In this document: piece by piece, positions 15,514-26,461 of the stretch
Layout of the letters: the number at the start of each line of letters is the position of its first letter
Numbering within the stretch: the first letter of the stretch is position 1
Assembly (NCBI RefSeq): GCF_001042985.1
Contig: NZ_JYKY01000007.1
Coordinates: 62,001 to 126,000 of the forward strand
DNA length: 64,000 nucleotides
Direction: 5' to 3'
Source of the DNA: Pseudomonas lundensis
GTDB lineage: Bacteria; Pseudomonadota; Gammaproteobacteria; Pseudomonadales; Pseudomonadaceae
Position numbers and translations under genes: made by a program
The notes under the pieces: model-generated
Database searches by the model: none
What the model was told of the DNA's origin: nothing
Seen by the model: only the letters and a program-made list of their open reading frames with translations

Positions 15514-15517
<4 letters not shown>
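14192..15517 (+). CDS. rarA: Replication-associated recombination protein A (MgsA/RarA)
   Basis: RarA is a clamp-loader-like AAA+ ATPase acting at stalled forks. It has Walker A GPPGVGKT, Walker [12 protein letters not shown] and sensor GATTENPSF, followed by the C-terminal MgsA domain. Length is about 441 residues, normal for the family. A GTG at 14189 directly precedes the ATG at 14192; both are possible starts and differ by one residue. It is followed with overlap by crcB. Confidence 0.95.
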
Positions 15518-17185
<1,668 letters not shown>

Positions 17186-18580
17186 ATGGAGTTTCTGCCG
17201 CTGTTTCATAACCTGCGTGGCAGCCGTGTCCTGGTGGTCGGCGGCGGGGAGATTGCCTTGCGCAAGTCCCGCCTGCTGGCAGATGCCGGTGCGGTGTTGC
17301 GGGTGGTTGCACCCGCCATTGAGCCGCAGTTGTGCGCGTTGATCGACAGCAGCGGTGGTGAGCAAGTCTTGCGCGGCTATGAGGAGGCAGACCTGCAAGG
17401 GTGTGTACTGATCATTGCCGCAACGGACGACGAACCACTCAATGCCCAAGTCAGCGCCGATGCTCATCGGCGTTGCGTGCCGGTCAATGTGGTGGACGCA
17501 CCAGCGCTATGCAGTGTGATATTCCCGGCGATCGTTGATCGCTCGCCGCTGGTGATTGCGGTGTCCAGCGGGGGCGATGCGCCCGTGCTGGCCCGCTTGA
17601 TCCGCGCCAAGCTTGAAACCTGGATTCCTTCGACCTACGGTCAACTGGCAGGTCTGGCAGCGCGTTTTCGTGCCCAGGTCAAAGGCCTGTTCCCAGACGT
17701 GCAACAGCGTCGAGCGTTTTGGGAAGACGTGTTTCAGGGGCCGATTGCCGACCGCCAACTGGCCGGGCAGGGCGCAGAAGCCGAGCGCCTGTTGCTCGCC
17801 AAAATCAATGGCGAAGCGACGCTGGCCACCGGCGAGGTTTACCTTGTGGGGGCCGGGCCGGGCGATCCGGACTTGCTGACCTTCCGCGCACTGCGCTTGA
17901 TGCAACAGGCCGATGTGGTGCTGTACGACCGCCTCGTGGCGCCTGCGATTCTGGAACTGTGTCGCCGTGATGCCGAACGTATTTATGTCGGCAAGCGCCG
18001 TGCCGATCATGCGGTCCCGCAAGACCAGATCAACCAGCAGCTGGTGGATCTGGCCAAGCAGGGCAAGCGTGTGGTGCGCCTCAAAGGGGGCGACCCGTTC
18101 ATCTTTGGTCGCGGGGGGGAGGAAATCGAAGAACTGGCCGCCCACGGGATTCCGTTTCAGGTGGTGCCGGGCATTACGGCCGCCAGCGGGTGTGCGGCGT
18201 ATGCCGGTATTCCGCTGACCCATCGTGACCACGCGCAGTCTGTGCGATTCGTCACCGGTCACCTCAAAGACGGCACCAGCAACTTGCCGTGGAGCGATCT
18301 GGTCGCCCCGGCGCAAACCCTGGTGTTTTACATGGGGCTGGTGGGATTGCCGATCATCTGCGAGCAGTTGATCCGCCATGGTCGTTCTGCGGACACCCCG
18401 GCCGCCTTGATCCAGCAGGGCACGACCACCAATCAGCGGGTATTCACCGGCACGCTGGGCAATCTGGCCACGCTGGTCGCTGAGCACGAAGTCCATGCGC
18501 CGACCTTGGTGATCGTGGGCGAAGTCGTACTGCTGCGTGAGAAACTTGCGTGGTTTGAAGGGGCGCAGGCCGAGGTCTAA
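17186..18580 (+). CDS. cysG: Siroheme synthase CysG
   Basis: CysG makes siroheme from uroporphyrinogen III for sulfite and nitrite reductases. The N-terminal half (about 1-200) is the NAD-dependent precorrin-2 dehydrogenase/ferrochelatase with [11 protein letters not shown]. The C-terminal half is the SAM-dependent methyltransferase, with [12 protein letters not shown] and [13 protein letters not shown]. Length 464 is standard for the fused enzyme. Its ATG starts right after the serS stop codon. Confidence 0.96.
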   Translation: MEFLPLFHNLRGSRVLVVGGGEIALRKSRLLADAGAVLRVVAPAIEPQLCALIDSSGGEQVLRGYEEADLQGCVLIIAATDDEPLNAQVSADAHRRCVPVNVVDAPALCSVIFPAIVDRSPLVIAVSSGGDAPVLARLIRAKLETWIPSTYGQLAGLAARFRAQVKGLFPDVQQRRAFWEDVFQGPIADRQLAGQGAEAERLLLAKINGEATLATGEVYLVGAGPGDPDLLTFRALRLMQQADVVLYDRLVAPAILELCRRDAERIYVGKRRADHAVPQDQINQQLVDLAKQGKRVVRLKGGDPFIFGRGGEEIEELAAHGIPFQVVPGITAASGCAAYAGIPLTHRDHAQSVRFVTGHLKDGTSNLPWSDLVAPAQTLVFYMGLVGLPIICEQLIRHGRSADTPAALIQQGTTTNQRVFTGTLGNLATLVAEHEVHAPTLVIVGEVVLLREKLAWFEGAQAEV

Positions 18581-18586
18581 GTTCTA

Positions 18587-18617
18587 CCCCTCACCCTGGC
18601 TTGGGTGAGGGGCTTTT
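18587..18617 (+). terminator. Terminator after cysG
   Basis: The stem CCCCTCACCC (18587-18596) pairs with 18603-18612, followed by CTTTTA. It ends the plus-strand operon and lies just before the convergent NAGGN peptidase gene. Confidence 0.8.
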
Positions 18618-18618
18618 A

Positions 18619-19806
18619 TCACGTGCGGTTATCGCCCACCAGGCTATCCACTGACGGCACCCGTGTGTCGCTCTCCATTTGCGTGTCGTGCTCCAGCTGG
18701 TGACTGAACCTGTCCAGCGAGCCTTGCGCAGGCTGCGCATCGCTGGCAAACACCGGCGGGCTCATCATGTACGCCCCGAGCAAGCGACTTAACGCCGCCA
18801 GACTGTCGATGTGGGTGCGTTCATAGCCATGCGTGGCATCACAGCCAAATGCCAGCAGCGCACAGCGAATATCGTGCCCCGCCGTGACCGCTGAATGCGC
18901 ATCGCTGAAGTAGTAGCGAAACATGTCCCGGCGTACCGGCAATTCGTTCTCCGCGCCCAGGCGCAGCAAATGCCGCGACAGGTGATAGTCATACGGGCCG
19001 CCGGAATCCTGCATCGCCACGCTCACCGCGTGTTCGCTGGAATGCTGGCCGGGGGCCACCGGGGCAATGTCGATCCCGACAAACTCACTCACGTCCCAAG
19101 GCAGGGCGGCAGCAGCCCCGCTGCCGGTTTCTTCGGTGATGGTGAACAGCGGGTGACAGTCGATTTGCGGCTGTTCGCCACTTTCCACAATCGCCTTCAA
19201 CGCGGCCAGCAAAGCGGCTACTCCGGCTTTGTCATCCAGATGCCGGGCACTGATGTGGCCGCTTTCGGTGAATTCCGGCAATGGGTCGAACGCCACGAAA
19301 TCCCCCACGTTGACCCCCAGCGAATCGCAGTCGGCGCGGGTCGCGCAGTACGCATCAAGGCGCAGCTCGATGTGGTCCCAACTGATCGGCAGTTCATCGA
19401 CGCCGGTGTTGAAGGCATGCCCTGATGCCATTAAAGGCAACACGCTGCCACGGATCACGCCGTTGTCGGTAAACAGGCTCACGCGGCTGCCTTCGGCAAA
19501 ACGGCTGGACCAGCAGCCTACCGGGGCCAGCACCAGACGGCCGTTGTCCTTGATCGCACGCACGCTGGCGCCAATGGTGTCCAAATGCGCAGACACCGCG
19601 CGATCCGGGCTGTTTTTCTGCCCCTTGAGGGTGGCGCGCAAAGTGCCGCGACGGGTCAGTTCAAAGGGAATGCCCAGCTCCTCAAGGCGCTCTGCTACGT
19701 AACGCACAATGGTGTCGGTGAAACCGGTGGGGCTGGGGATGGCGAGCATCTCCAGCAATACCCGTTGCAGGTAATCGAGGTCGGGTTCGGGAACAGTGCG
19801 GTTCAT
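18619..19806 (-). CDS. Osmoprotectant NAGGN system M42 family peptidase
   Basis: This is a 395-residue M42 (glutamyl aminopeptidase/endoglucanase family) metallopeptidase. The metal ligands lie in SAHLDTIGA, HLDDKAGVAAL and TEETGSG. It is the third gene of the cluster for N-acetylglutaminylglutamine amide, a compatible solute; its role there is unproven and is inferred from conserved linkage. The start at 19806 has the ribosome site AGGAG nine bases upstream; the longer frame to 19839 lacks one. Confidence 0.9.
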   Translation of the reverse strand: MNRTVPEPDLDYLQRVLLEMLAIPSPTGFTDTIVRYVAERLEELGIPFELTRRGTLRATLKGQKNSPDRAVSAHLDTIGASVRAIKDNGRLVLAPVGCWSSRFAEGSRVSLFTDNGVIRGSVLPLMASGHAFNTGVDELPISWDHIELRLDAYCATRADCDSLGVNVGDFVAFDPLPEFTESGHISARHLDDKAGVAALLAALKAIVESGEQPQIDCHPLFTITEETGSGAAAALPWDVSEFVGIDIAPVAPGQHSSEHAVSVAMQDSGGPYDYHLSRHLLRLGAENELPVRRDMFRYYFSDAHSAVTAGHDIRCALLAFGCDATHGYERTHIDSLAALSRLLGAYMMSPPVFASDAQPAQGSLDRFSHQLEHDTQMESDTRVPSVDSLVGDNRT

Positions 19807-19822
19807 AAAGACTCCTGAAACG

Positions 19823-19854
19823 AGGCCCACCGCGCGCACGGCGTGCGGCGGGCC
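19823..19854 (-). other. GC-rich intercistronic hairpin
   Basis: An imperfect stem of about 15 bases sits in the 71-base gap between the synthetase and the peptidase genes. It lacks a T tract, so it more likely protects mRNA or modulates downstream expression than terminates. Confidence 0.5.
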
Positions 19855-19877
19855 TGACGGGATGTTCAGCGGCTGGC

Positions 19878-21623
19878 CTAGGGCGCAGGCTGACGGTGAG
19901 GGAACAACAAGTCGATGAAGCGCTCGGCGGTGGGTTGCGGCTCGTGGTTGGCCAGCCCGACCCGCTCATTGGCTTCGATAAACACGTACTCGGGTTGATC
20001 GGCGGCTGGGACCATCAAGTCGAGCCCGACCACCGGGATATCCAGTGCGCGCGCGGCCCGCACAGCGGCATCCGCGAGCACCGGGTGCAAGATGTCGGTG
20101 ACATCTTCCAGGCAGCCGCCGGTGTGCAGATTGGCAGCGCGGCGCACCGCCAGCGTTTCGCCCGCGGGCAGCACACTGGCGTATTCATACCCGGCAGCCT
20201 GCACCGTGCGCTCGGTTTCCGCGTCGATCGGAATACGACTCTCCCCGTCGGTGGCGGCCTGCCGTCGGCGGCTCTGCGCTTGGATCAATTGCAGGATGCT
20301 GTGATGACCATCGCCCACCACTTGGGCTGGGCGCCGGATAGCGGCGGCCACCACGTCAAAGCCGATCACCACAATGCGCAGGTCGAGGCCTTCGTGGAAA
20401 CTCTCAAGCAGCACGCGACTGTCAAACGCCCGTGCGGCTTCAATGGCCTGCTGCACCTGCTGAATGTCGCTCAAGTCAACGGCCACGCCATTGCCTTGCT
20501 CGCCGTCCAGCGGTTTGACCACGATGCGTGCGTGTTGCTCCAGAAACGCCAGGTTGTCGTCGGCTTCGCCCGCCAGTTGTTGCGTAGGCAAGCTCAGGCC
20601 CGCCTCACTCAACACTTTGTGGGTCAGGCTTTTGTCCTGACACAAACTCATGCTGATGGCGCTGGTCAGGTCCGAAAGCGACTCGCGGCACCGAATGCGC
20701 CGCCCGCCGTGGCTCAGGGTAAACAGACCGGCAGTGGCGTCATCAATCTGCACGTCAATCCCGCGCTTGTAGGCTTCTTCCACCAAAATCCGCGCATAAG
20801 GATTGAGCCCGGCTTCAGGGCCGGGGCCCAGGAACAGAGGCTGATTGATGCCGTTCTTGCGCTTGATGGCAAAGGTCGACAGGGTGCGAAACCCCAGCTT
20901 GTTGTAGAGGTTCTTCGCCTGTTGGTTGTCGTGCAGCACCGACAGGTCGAGGTAGCTCAGGCCACGGCTCATGAAATGCTCCACCAGATGGCGCACCAGC
21001 ACCTCGCCCACGCCGGGGCGCGGGCACAGCGGATCGACCGCCAGGCACCACAGGCTGCTGCCGTTTTCCGGGTCGTGAAACGCGGTGTGGTGATTCAAAC
21101 CCATGACGCTGCCGATCACGGCGCCGCTGTCTTCATCTTCCGCAATCCAGTACACCGGGCCGCCCTGATGGCGGGCCGTGAGCAGGGTCGGGTCAATCGG
21201 CAACATGCTGCGGGCGATGTACAGCGAATTGATGGCCTCCCAGTCAGCATCGGTTTGCGCCCGGCGAATGCGGAAGCCGCGAAACACGCGGGTGGCCTGG
21301 CGGTAATCGGTAAACCACAGGCGCAAGGTGTCCGAGGGGTCGAGAAACAACTGTTGGGGCGACTGCGCCAGCACCTGTTGCGGCGCGGCCACATACAGGG
21401 CGATGTCACGCTCGCCGGTTTGCTCATTCAGCAGTTCGTTGGCCAGGCTGGCCGGGTCGGGAAAGGTGTGCCCGATCAGCAAGCGCCCCCATCCGCAGTG
21501 CACAGCAACCGGTTGGGTATCCAGTGCGCTGCCGTCTTCGGCGAAGCGCGCTTGCAGACGTTCGTAGGAGGGCGCTTGTCCGCGCAGCAAGCGTTGGCTG
21601 TAGGCAGTGGCGAGGGGTTTCAT
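19878..21623 (-). CDS. ngg: N-acetylglutaminylglutamine synthetase
   Basis: This 581-residue protein has an N-terminal GNAT acetyltransferase fold (about residues 120-250, with LAVDPLCPRPGVGEVLVRH and NLYNKLGFR) fused to an ATP-grasp ligase (about 300-575, with VVKPLDGEQGNGVAVDL). It joins acetylated glutamine units to give N-acetylglutaminylglutamine, the NAGGN precursor. The start is three bases after the amidotransferase stop, so the two are translationally coupled. It matches the length of the characterised family. Confidence 0.92.
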   Translation of the reverse strand: MKPLATAYSQRLLRGQAPSYERLQARFAEDGSALDTQPVAVHCGWGRLLIGHTFPDPASLANELLNEQTGERDIALYVAAPQQVLAQSPQQLFLDPSDTLRLWFTDYRQATRVFRGFRIRRAQTDADWEAINSLYIARSMLPIDPTLLTARHQGGPVYWIAEDEDSGAVIGSVMGLNHHTAFHDPENGSSLWCLAVDPLCPRPGVGEVLVRHLVEHFMSRGLSYLDLSVLHDNQQAKNLYNKLGFRTLSTFAIKRKNGINQPLFLGPGPEAGLNPYARILVEEAYKRGIDVQIDDATAGLFTLSHGGRRIRCRESLSDLTSAISMSLCQDKSLTHKVLSEAGLSLPTQQLAGEADDNLAFLEQHARIVVKPLDGEQGNGVAVDLSDIQQVQQAIEAARAFDSRVLLESFHEGLDLRIVVIGFDVVAAAIRRPAQVVGDGHHSILQLIQAQSRRRQAATDGESRIPIDAETERTVQAAGYEYASVLPAGETLAVRRAANLHTGGCLEDVTDILHPVLADAAVRAARALDIPVVGLDLMVPAADQPEYVFIEANERVGLANHEPQPTAERFIDLLFPHRQPAP

Positions 21624-21626
21624 GGG

Positions 21627-23399
21627 TCAGATTCCTTGTTCGCTCAGCCACAGGTTCAGGGCTGCCAGTTGCCACAGTTTGGAGCCATTGAGCGGCGTTA
21701 ACTGGCTTTGTGGGTGGGTCAGCAGGCGGTCCAGCATGGCGGGCTGGAACAGGCCGCGGTCCTGGCTCGGATCGAGCAGCAAGTCACGCACCCAGTTCAG
21801 GGTATCGCCCTGCAAATGTTTCAGGCCGGGGACCGGGAAGTACCCTTTTTTACGGTCGATCACCTCGCTGGGGATCACCCGCCGGGCGGCTTCTTTAAGC
21901 ACCTGCTTGCCGCCATCGGGCAGTTTGAAACGGGCCGGGATGCGCGCCGAGAGTTCGGCCAGCCGGTAGTCGAGAAACGGCGTACGTGCCTCAAGGCCCC
22001 AGGCCATGGTCATGTTGTCGACCCGTTTGACCGGATCATCCACCAGCATCACCGTGCTGTCCAGGCGCAGCGCCTTGTCCACGCCTGCGTCGGCCCCCGG
22101 CTGGGCGAAGTGCTCGCGCACAAAGTCCCCGGCAGCGTCATTGGCCGTGAGCCATTGTGGCTGCACGGTGGCTTTGTATTCGTCGTAGCTGCGATCAAAG
22201 AACGCCTCGCGATAGGCCGCATACGGATCGCTGGCGCCATCGACCTGCGGATACCAGTGATAACCGGCGAACAGCTCATCGGCGCCCTGACCGCTCTGCA
22301 CCACTTTGCAATGCTTGGCGACTTCGCGCGACAGCAGGTAAAAGGCGATGCAGTCATGGCTGACCATCGGCTCGCTCATGGCGCGGAAAGCCGCAGGCAA
22401 TTGCTCGATGATTTCGTGTTCGCCAATGCGCAGCTGGTGATGACGGGTGCCGTAATGCTTGGCAATCAGGTCTGAATACTGGAATTCATCACCCCGTTCA
22501 CCGCCTGCGTCCTGAAAACCGATGGAAAAGGTCGATAAGTCTTGTACGCCCACCTCGCGCAGTAACCCTACCAACAAGCTGGAGTCCACACCGCCGGAGA
22601 GCAGCACGCCGACATCCACCGCCGCGCGTTGACGAATGGTCACGGCTTCACGGGTGCTGTCGAGTACGCGGTCGCGCCAGTCTTCGAGCGTGAAGTGAGC
22701 CTCGTCGGCGTGGGGGCCATAGGGCAAGGTCCACCAGGTTTTCTGCTCCGTATTGCCTTGGGCATCGATGCGTAGCCACGTCGCAGGCGGCAGCTTTTCA
22801 ATACCCGCAACCAGCGTGCGCGGTGCCGGCACCACCGCATGAAAATTCAGGTAATGGTTAAGCGCAACCGGGTCGAGCATCGGGCTGATATCGCCGCCCT
22901 TGAGCAGGGCTGGCAGGGTTGAGGCGAAGCGCAACCGTTCGCCGGTGCGCGACAGGTACAGCGGCTTGACGCCCAAACGGTCGCGGGCAATGAACAGGCG
23001 CTTGGCGTCCCGCTCCCAAATGGCAAAGGCAAACATGCCATTGAGCTTGGGCAGCAGCGCCTCGCCCCACGCGTGATACCCCTTGAGCAGCACTTCAGTG
23101 TCGCCCCCGGAATAAAAGGCATACCCCAGGGCTTCCAGTTCGGCGCGTAGTTCAGGGAAGTTGTAGATCGCCCCGTTGAACGCCAGGGAAAGGCCCAATT
23201 GACTGTCGATCATGGGCTGCGCAGAACCATCGGACAGGTCCATGATTTTCAGGCGGCGATGACCGAGGGCTATCGGCCCTTGACTGTGAAATCCCCAGGC
23301 ATCGGGACCACGGGGTGCAAGGTGGTGGGTGATGCGTTCGATGGCTGCCAGGTCGGCAGGTTGTTGATCAAAACGTAACTCTCCAGCTAATCCGCACAT
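21627..23399 (-). CDS. asnO: N-acetylglutaminylglutamine amidotransferase (AsnB-like)
   Basis: This is a 590-residue glutamine-dependent asparagine-synthetase homologue that amidates N-acetylglutaminylglutamine to NAGGN. The class II glutaminase begins with the nucleophile Cys2 (MCGLAG), and the synthetase half carries the PP-loop LLSGGVDSS. It is the first gene of the osmoprotectant operon. Its ATG at 23399 is only 38 bases from the prophage integrase stop codon, so its native upstream region has been displaced. The ribosome site is weak (GGAAT next to the ATG). Confidence 0.92.
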   Translation of the reverse strand: MCGLAGELRFDQQPADLAAIERITHHLAPRGPDAWGFHSQGPIALGHRRLKIMDLSDGSAQPMIDSQLGLSLAFNGAIYNFPELRAELEALGYAFYSGGDTEVLLKGYHAWGEALLPKLNGMFAFAIWERDAKRLFIARDRLGVKPLYLSRTGERLRFASTLPALLKGGDISPMLDPVALNHYLNFHAVVPAPRTLVAGIEKLPPATWLRIDAQGNTEQKTWWTLPYGPHADEAHFTLEDWRDRVLDSTREAVTIRQRAAVDVGVLLSGGVDSSLLVGLLREVGVQDLSTFSIGFQDAGGERGDEFQYSDLIAKHYGTRHHQLRIGEHEIIEQLPAAFRAMSEPMVSHDCIAFYLLSREVAKHCKVVQSGQGADELFAGYHWYPQVDGASDPYAAYREAFFDRSYDEYKATVQPQWLTANDAAGDFVREHFAQPGADAGVDKALRLDSTVMLVDDPVKRVDNMTMAWGLEARTPFLDYRLAELSARIPARFKLPDGGKQVLKEAARRVIPSEVIDRKKGYFPVPGLKHLQGDTLNWVRDLLLDPSQDRGLFQPAMLDRLLTHPQSQLTPLNGSKLWQLAALNLWLSEQGI

Positions 23400-23437
23400 A
23401 TTCCATTGGGCCTTGTATTTGCTGGGCCTAGGCGTAT

Positions 23438-24619
23438 CTACCGTGATTCAAGTACCAATTTTGTACCGTTTTTCGGTAAATCCAGCTTTTCAAGCTCCGC
23501 GAAATCGCTCGAAGAGCTGATCCACTTGGCATAGGTCGAAAGCAGTACCTGGACGCTGTGTCCAAGTTGCGCAGCGATGAATGCGGGATTCATTCCGGAC
23601 ATCAGGCACATTGTTGCGTAGGTGTGCCTGGTGTCGTACATCCGGCGATACCGTATTCCGCTCTTGCGCAGGGCTGACAACCAATAACGCTTAGCCCCAG
23701 TTTCGGATCGGATGTACAGCTCTGATCTTTCACCCGAGCCTTCCGGCGCGAAAACGTAATCAGAGCGCGCCGCCGTAAGTAGTCTGGCTTTTTCGAGTGC
23801 CTGCAAGGCTCGATCGTTCAATAAAACTTCCCGCGAGACCTTCGTTTTGGTCCTCTCCTTGATCTTGCCGTACAGCCTGATACGGCACACCTTGGCGCGC
23901 CGAGAGCGCGTATCAACCTCGCTCCAGCGCAGGGCCATCGCCTCGCCTGGACGCATTCCTGTATAGAAAGAAAACTCAAAAAAACACGCGTAAATAGCCT
24001 GCAAGCCGCTCGTCACTTCGTACAGCTTCTCGATCAATTCGTCAGCCTCTTCGCGACTGAACGGGTCGATCTCGCGCTTGGTGACACGCGTCGGCGGGAT
24101 CGAGTTGGCCGGGTTCCTCAGAATCAACTCATCATTCACGGCCTGGGTCAGCAGGCCGGTCACCAGCCGTATGGCGCCCTTCCTGCGGATTGGCGAAGTC
24201 CACGTAATACCATTGACGATTTTCCGCATGAGCACCGGCGTGATCTTGTCGAGCGGGTACGTGGCCAGGTGCGGTACCCAGTAGTTTTGCATGGTGCTTC
24301 TGTAGTTCTTGCGCGTGCTGTCTTCGATCTGGAGGCTGTTCAGCCAGTCCTGGGCGTAATCGAAAAATATGGGCATTTGCCCAGTGGAGTCGCTCCGACT
24401 ATTAGGGAACAACTCCCTGTATTTCTCCGGTGTAAGCGCGCCCAGCTTGGCCAGCTGTATTACTTGAGAACGTAAAGCCTCGGCTGCTGCGATTCCCCGA
24501 GCGGTTTGCGGGAGAGTGAGCGTTTCGCAGTGCCGCTTCTTGTTCCAGGAGAACCTGATCCTGATCGACTTCCCGACAAGCTCAACTCCGGTGGGCAGCT
24601 CCATTGGCTCTCTAGCCAT
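23438..24619 (-). CDS. int: Phage integrase (tyrosine recombinase)
   Basis: This 393-residue integrase has an N-terminal arm-binding part, a SAM-like core-binding domain (about 85-170) and the catalytic domain. Catalytic residues are visible: Arg in TGMRPGEA, His-x-x-Arg-like DTRHTYAT, and the nucleophile Tyr in LLSTYAKW. It reads towards the NAGGN operon on the same strand. Its 5' end overlaps the probable excisionase gene by 160 bases in another frame. Confidence 0.95.
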   Translation of the reverse strand: MAREPMELPTGVELVGKSIRIRFSWNKKRHCETLTLPQTARGIAAAEALRSQVIQLAKLGALTPEKYRELFPNSRSDSTGQMPIFFDYAQDWLNSLQIEDSTRKNYRSTMQNYWVPHLATYPLDKITPVLMRKIVNGITWTSPIRRKGAIRLVTGLLTQAVNDELILRNPANSIPPTRVTKREIDPFSREEADELIEKLYEVTSGLQAIYACFFEFSFYTGMRPGEAMALRWSEVDTRSRRAKVCRIRLYGKIKERTKTKVSREVLLNDRALQALEKARLLTAARSDYVFAPEGSGERSELYIRSETGAKRYWLSALRKSGIRYRRMYDTRHTYATMCLMSGMNPAFIAAQLGHSVQVLLSTYAKWISSSSDFAELEKLDLPKNGTKLVLESR

Positions 24620-24804
24620 TCGTCATACCTCCATTTGCTGTACATGATTCGCCCGTCGATTTTCGACCAGACGCCGGCTGGGATGATGTTACGTTCTCGT
24701 TTGCGCTGCAGGGCTTTCGGCGTGGTGCCCAGCAGTTCGGCCATCCGCTTTTCGGTGACCTTGTCATGGCCGGACTCATCGCCCAGCTTCTCGGCTGTCG
24801 CCAT
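24460..24804 (-). CDS. Probable excisionase / recombination directionality factor
   Basis: This is a basic 114-residue protein with a winged-helix-like N-terminal segment (VTEKRMAELLGTTPKALQRK then WSKIDGRIMYSKWRYDEWL), which is how phage Xis proteins look. The start is the ATG at 24804. The C-terminal 50 residues are Ser/Gly/Arg-rich and are encoded inside the integrase gene in another frame. The position directly upstream of int supports the excisionase call. No named family match is claimed. Confidence 0.6.
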   Translation of the reverse strand: MATAEKLGDESGHDKVTEKRMAELLGTTPKALQRKRERNIIPAGVWSKIDGRIMYSKWRYDEWLESQWSCPPELSLSGSRSGSGSPGTRSGTAKRSLSRKPLGESQQPRLYVLK

Positions 24805-24841
24805 GGTGATACTCCGCGCCGCGCTGGGCGGCAGAAGGTGG

Positions 24842-25576
24842 TTATTCCCAGTCGTAACTGAGCGCAGGGTTGATAGGTGGGATGCATTGCAGGGATGCCA
24901 GATCAAGCAGCGTGAAGTGCCCGTCCATCCATCCGGTGGTATCGATGTGATAGACGTTGCCGAGGACTGCCGGCTGACGCAGCGGGGTGTGCCCGACCAC
25001 CATCGCGCGGATACCTGCAACCCCTGAGGCGTCGCCGTCCTGAATTCGGCTGCGCGACCACATGCAGCTGTTCTGCACCTGCTTCAGCCGTTTGCTGCTC
25101 TCGGGTGATTCAAGTTCAGCGCGTAACTGGCCCCAAGACTGGAAGGGGCAATCTGCGTGGACGATGCCGATCAGGCCCTGGGCCGTCTCAACCTCGATCG
25201 CAATCGGCAAGTCCTGGAACATCACCTGGTAGTTCTGCTGCTCGTTCAGTGGCATACCGACAAACCACGTCCCGCCGTTGTACATCCAGTTGCCGATATC
25301 GCAGGTGTCAAATCGGCACACGTAATCGTCATGGTTGCCGCGCACCGGGTGAAACCACAGCTTGTTCAGCCACTTGATCACGTCTTCGCATTCAGGCCCG
25401 CGGTCCACAAGATCGCCAACGCTAAAGAGTCGGTCAACTGCAGGATCGAATCCGGCAGCATCCAGCGCCGCTTGCAACCGGGTGAAGTGCCCGTGAATGT
25501 CGCCAACCGCGAAGTCGCGGCCAGCAGTATTTGCGGCGAAGCGCTTCACGCGCGACACCTCGATATTTTCGAGCAT
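24842..25576 (-). CDS. Phage serine/threonine-type metallophosphatase
   Basis: This is a 244-residue metallophosphoesterase of the PPP/lambda phosphatase type. The three metal motifs are in place: GDIHGH at 25-30, GDLVDRG at 54-60 and GNHD at 80-83, plus GHTP near the C-terminus. Lambda encodes a homologue (NinI region); its physiological target is unknown. The start at 25576 has GAGG nine bases upstream; the frame opens earlier at 25612. Confidence 0.9.
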   Translation of the reverse strand: MLENIEVSRVKRFAANTAGRDFAVGDIHGHFTRLQAALDAAGFDPAVDRLFSVGDLVDRGPECEDVIKWLNKLWFHPVRGNHDDYVCRFDTCDIGNWMYNGGTWFVGMPLNEQQNYQVMFQDLPIAIEVETAQGLIGIVHADCPFQSWGQLRAELESPESSKRLKQVQNSCMWSRSRIQDGDASGVAGIRAMVVGHTPLRQPAVLGNVYHIDTTGWMDGHFTLLDLASLQCIPPINPALSYDWE

Positions 25577-25755
25577 GCAGAAATACCTCGCCCGCCGCTC
25601 ACCGGCAGGCATGTAGGGGTATTGGGAGTAGGGTTTTGCCTGCGAAAAGTGGTTCTAGATCACAAAACCATATTTCGATCGCGCCCCTTGCTGGGCTTCC
25701 AAGAACTTTTACTGCTTTGGAAGGTCGATCAATAACCTAAAATAGATAAGCAGCT

Positions 25756-25983
25756 ATGCGATCTCTAATTCTTGATATGCCTAATGGGCGCGCGCTCGTC
25801 GAGGAGCTTGATCTTGCGACTGAGCTAATGATGTCCATTCCCATCGAGCTTGTCGGCGGTGAGCAATGGCAGGCAGCTTTTGATAGGCAGCAGTTAGCAT
25901 TCAAGGCTTGGCGCTCATACCTTCTTTGCATAGCCAAGCATCCGAAGCGTGACGCTCAGTGTGAGATAAGTAAGATCGCCTGA
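25756..25983 (+). CDS. Small hypothetical protein
   Basis: This 75-residue frame runs against its neighbours. It has a hydrophobic-amphipathic middle (LDLATELMMSIPIEL) and a basic C-terminus, with one Cys pair spread apart. The ribosome site is weak. I do not recognise it. The composition looks like a real protein more than a shadow frame, but an unused frame is possible. Confidence 0.45.
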   Translation: MRSLILDMPNGRALVEELDLATELMMSIPIELVGGEQWQAAFDRQQLAFKAWRSYLLCIAKHPKRDAQCEISKIA

Positions 25984-26022
25984 GCCTCAATGTGGGCCGG
26001 TAGGCGAACCAGAGGGTGGCGA

Positions 26023-26352
26023 TCATGGCGTCACCTCGCGGCGAGCCCACCAGCAGACCGGACCGTCGTCGGTGTCGTGAATGGCCAGGCAGAACCAGCC
26101 CTCGCCATCAGGCCGATCCGGCTCCCAGTAGCTGCAGTCCGGGTCGCCGGCTTCGAAATAGCGCTCAGATACCGCTTCGTCGCTGTGGTATTCGAGGCTC
26201 ACCATCTTCACGTGCAAGCGCTGTTCGGCTACCCAGGCCTTGCACTTATCACCGTCGCCCTCGTCGAAGTCGGGCATATCGGGGTGAGCGAACATGCCGT
26301 ACTCATCGCGCACGACCGGGGCTGGCTGGATCAACTTGATTTCTTCAGGCAT
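26023..26352 (-). CDS. Hypothetical phage protein
   Basis: This is an acidic 109-residue protein ending in a Trp-rich part (YWEPDRPDGEGWFCLAIHD, WWARREV). The start at 26352 has AAGGA seven bases upstream, better than the longer starts at 26391 and 26448. Proteins of this kind are frequent in leftward operons of Pseudomonas phages; no function is known. It is the same strand as the integrase cluster. Confidence 0.7.
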   Translation of the reverse strand: MPEEIKLIQPAPVVRDEYGMFAHPDMPDFDEGDGDKCKAWVAEQRLHVKMVSLEYHSDEAVSERYFEAGDPDCSYWEPDRPDGEGWFCLAIHDTDDGPVCWWARREVTP

Positions 26353-26461
26353 GACTTCGTCCTTGCCGCTATAGCGGCTCAATTGGTCCATTTGCGGGTT
26401 CACTGTTAAAATGTTTTTTGGCCCACTTCTTCGAGTGAGTAGGGCCAATTAATTTGAAAAT

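Noticed and set aside
19896..21701. 601-codon plus-strand frame opposite the NAGGN synthetase
   Set aside because: High-GC antisense shadow; the minus-strand product matches GNAT and ATP-grasp domains throughout.
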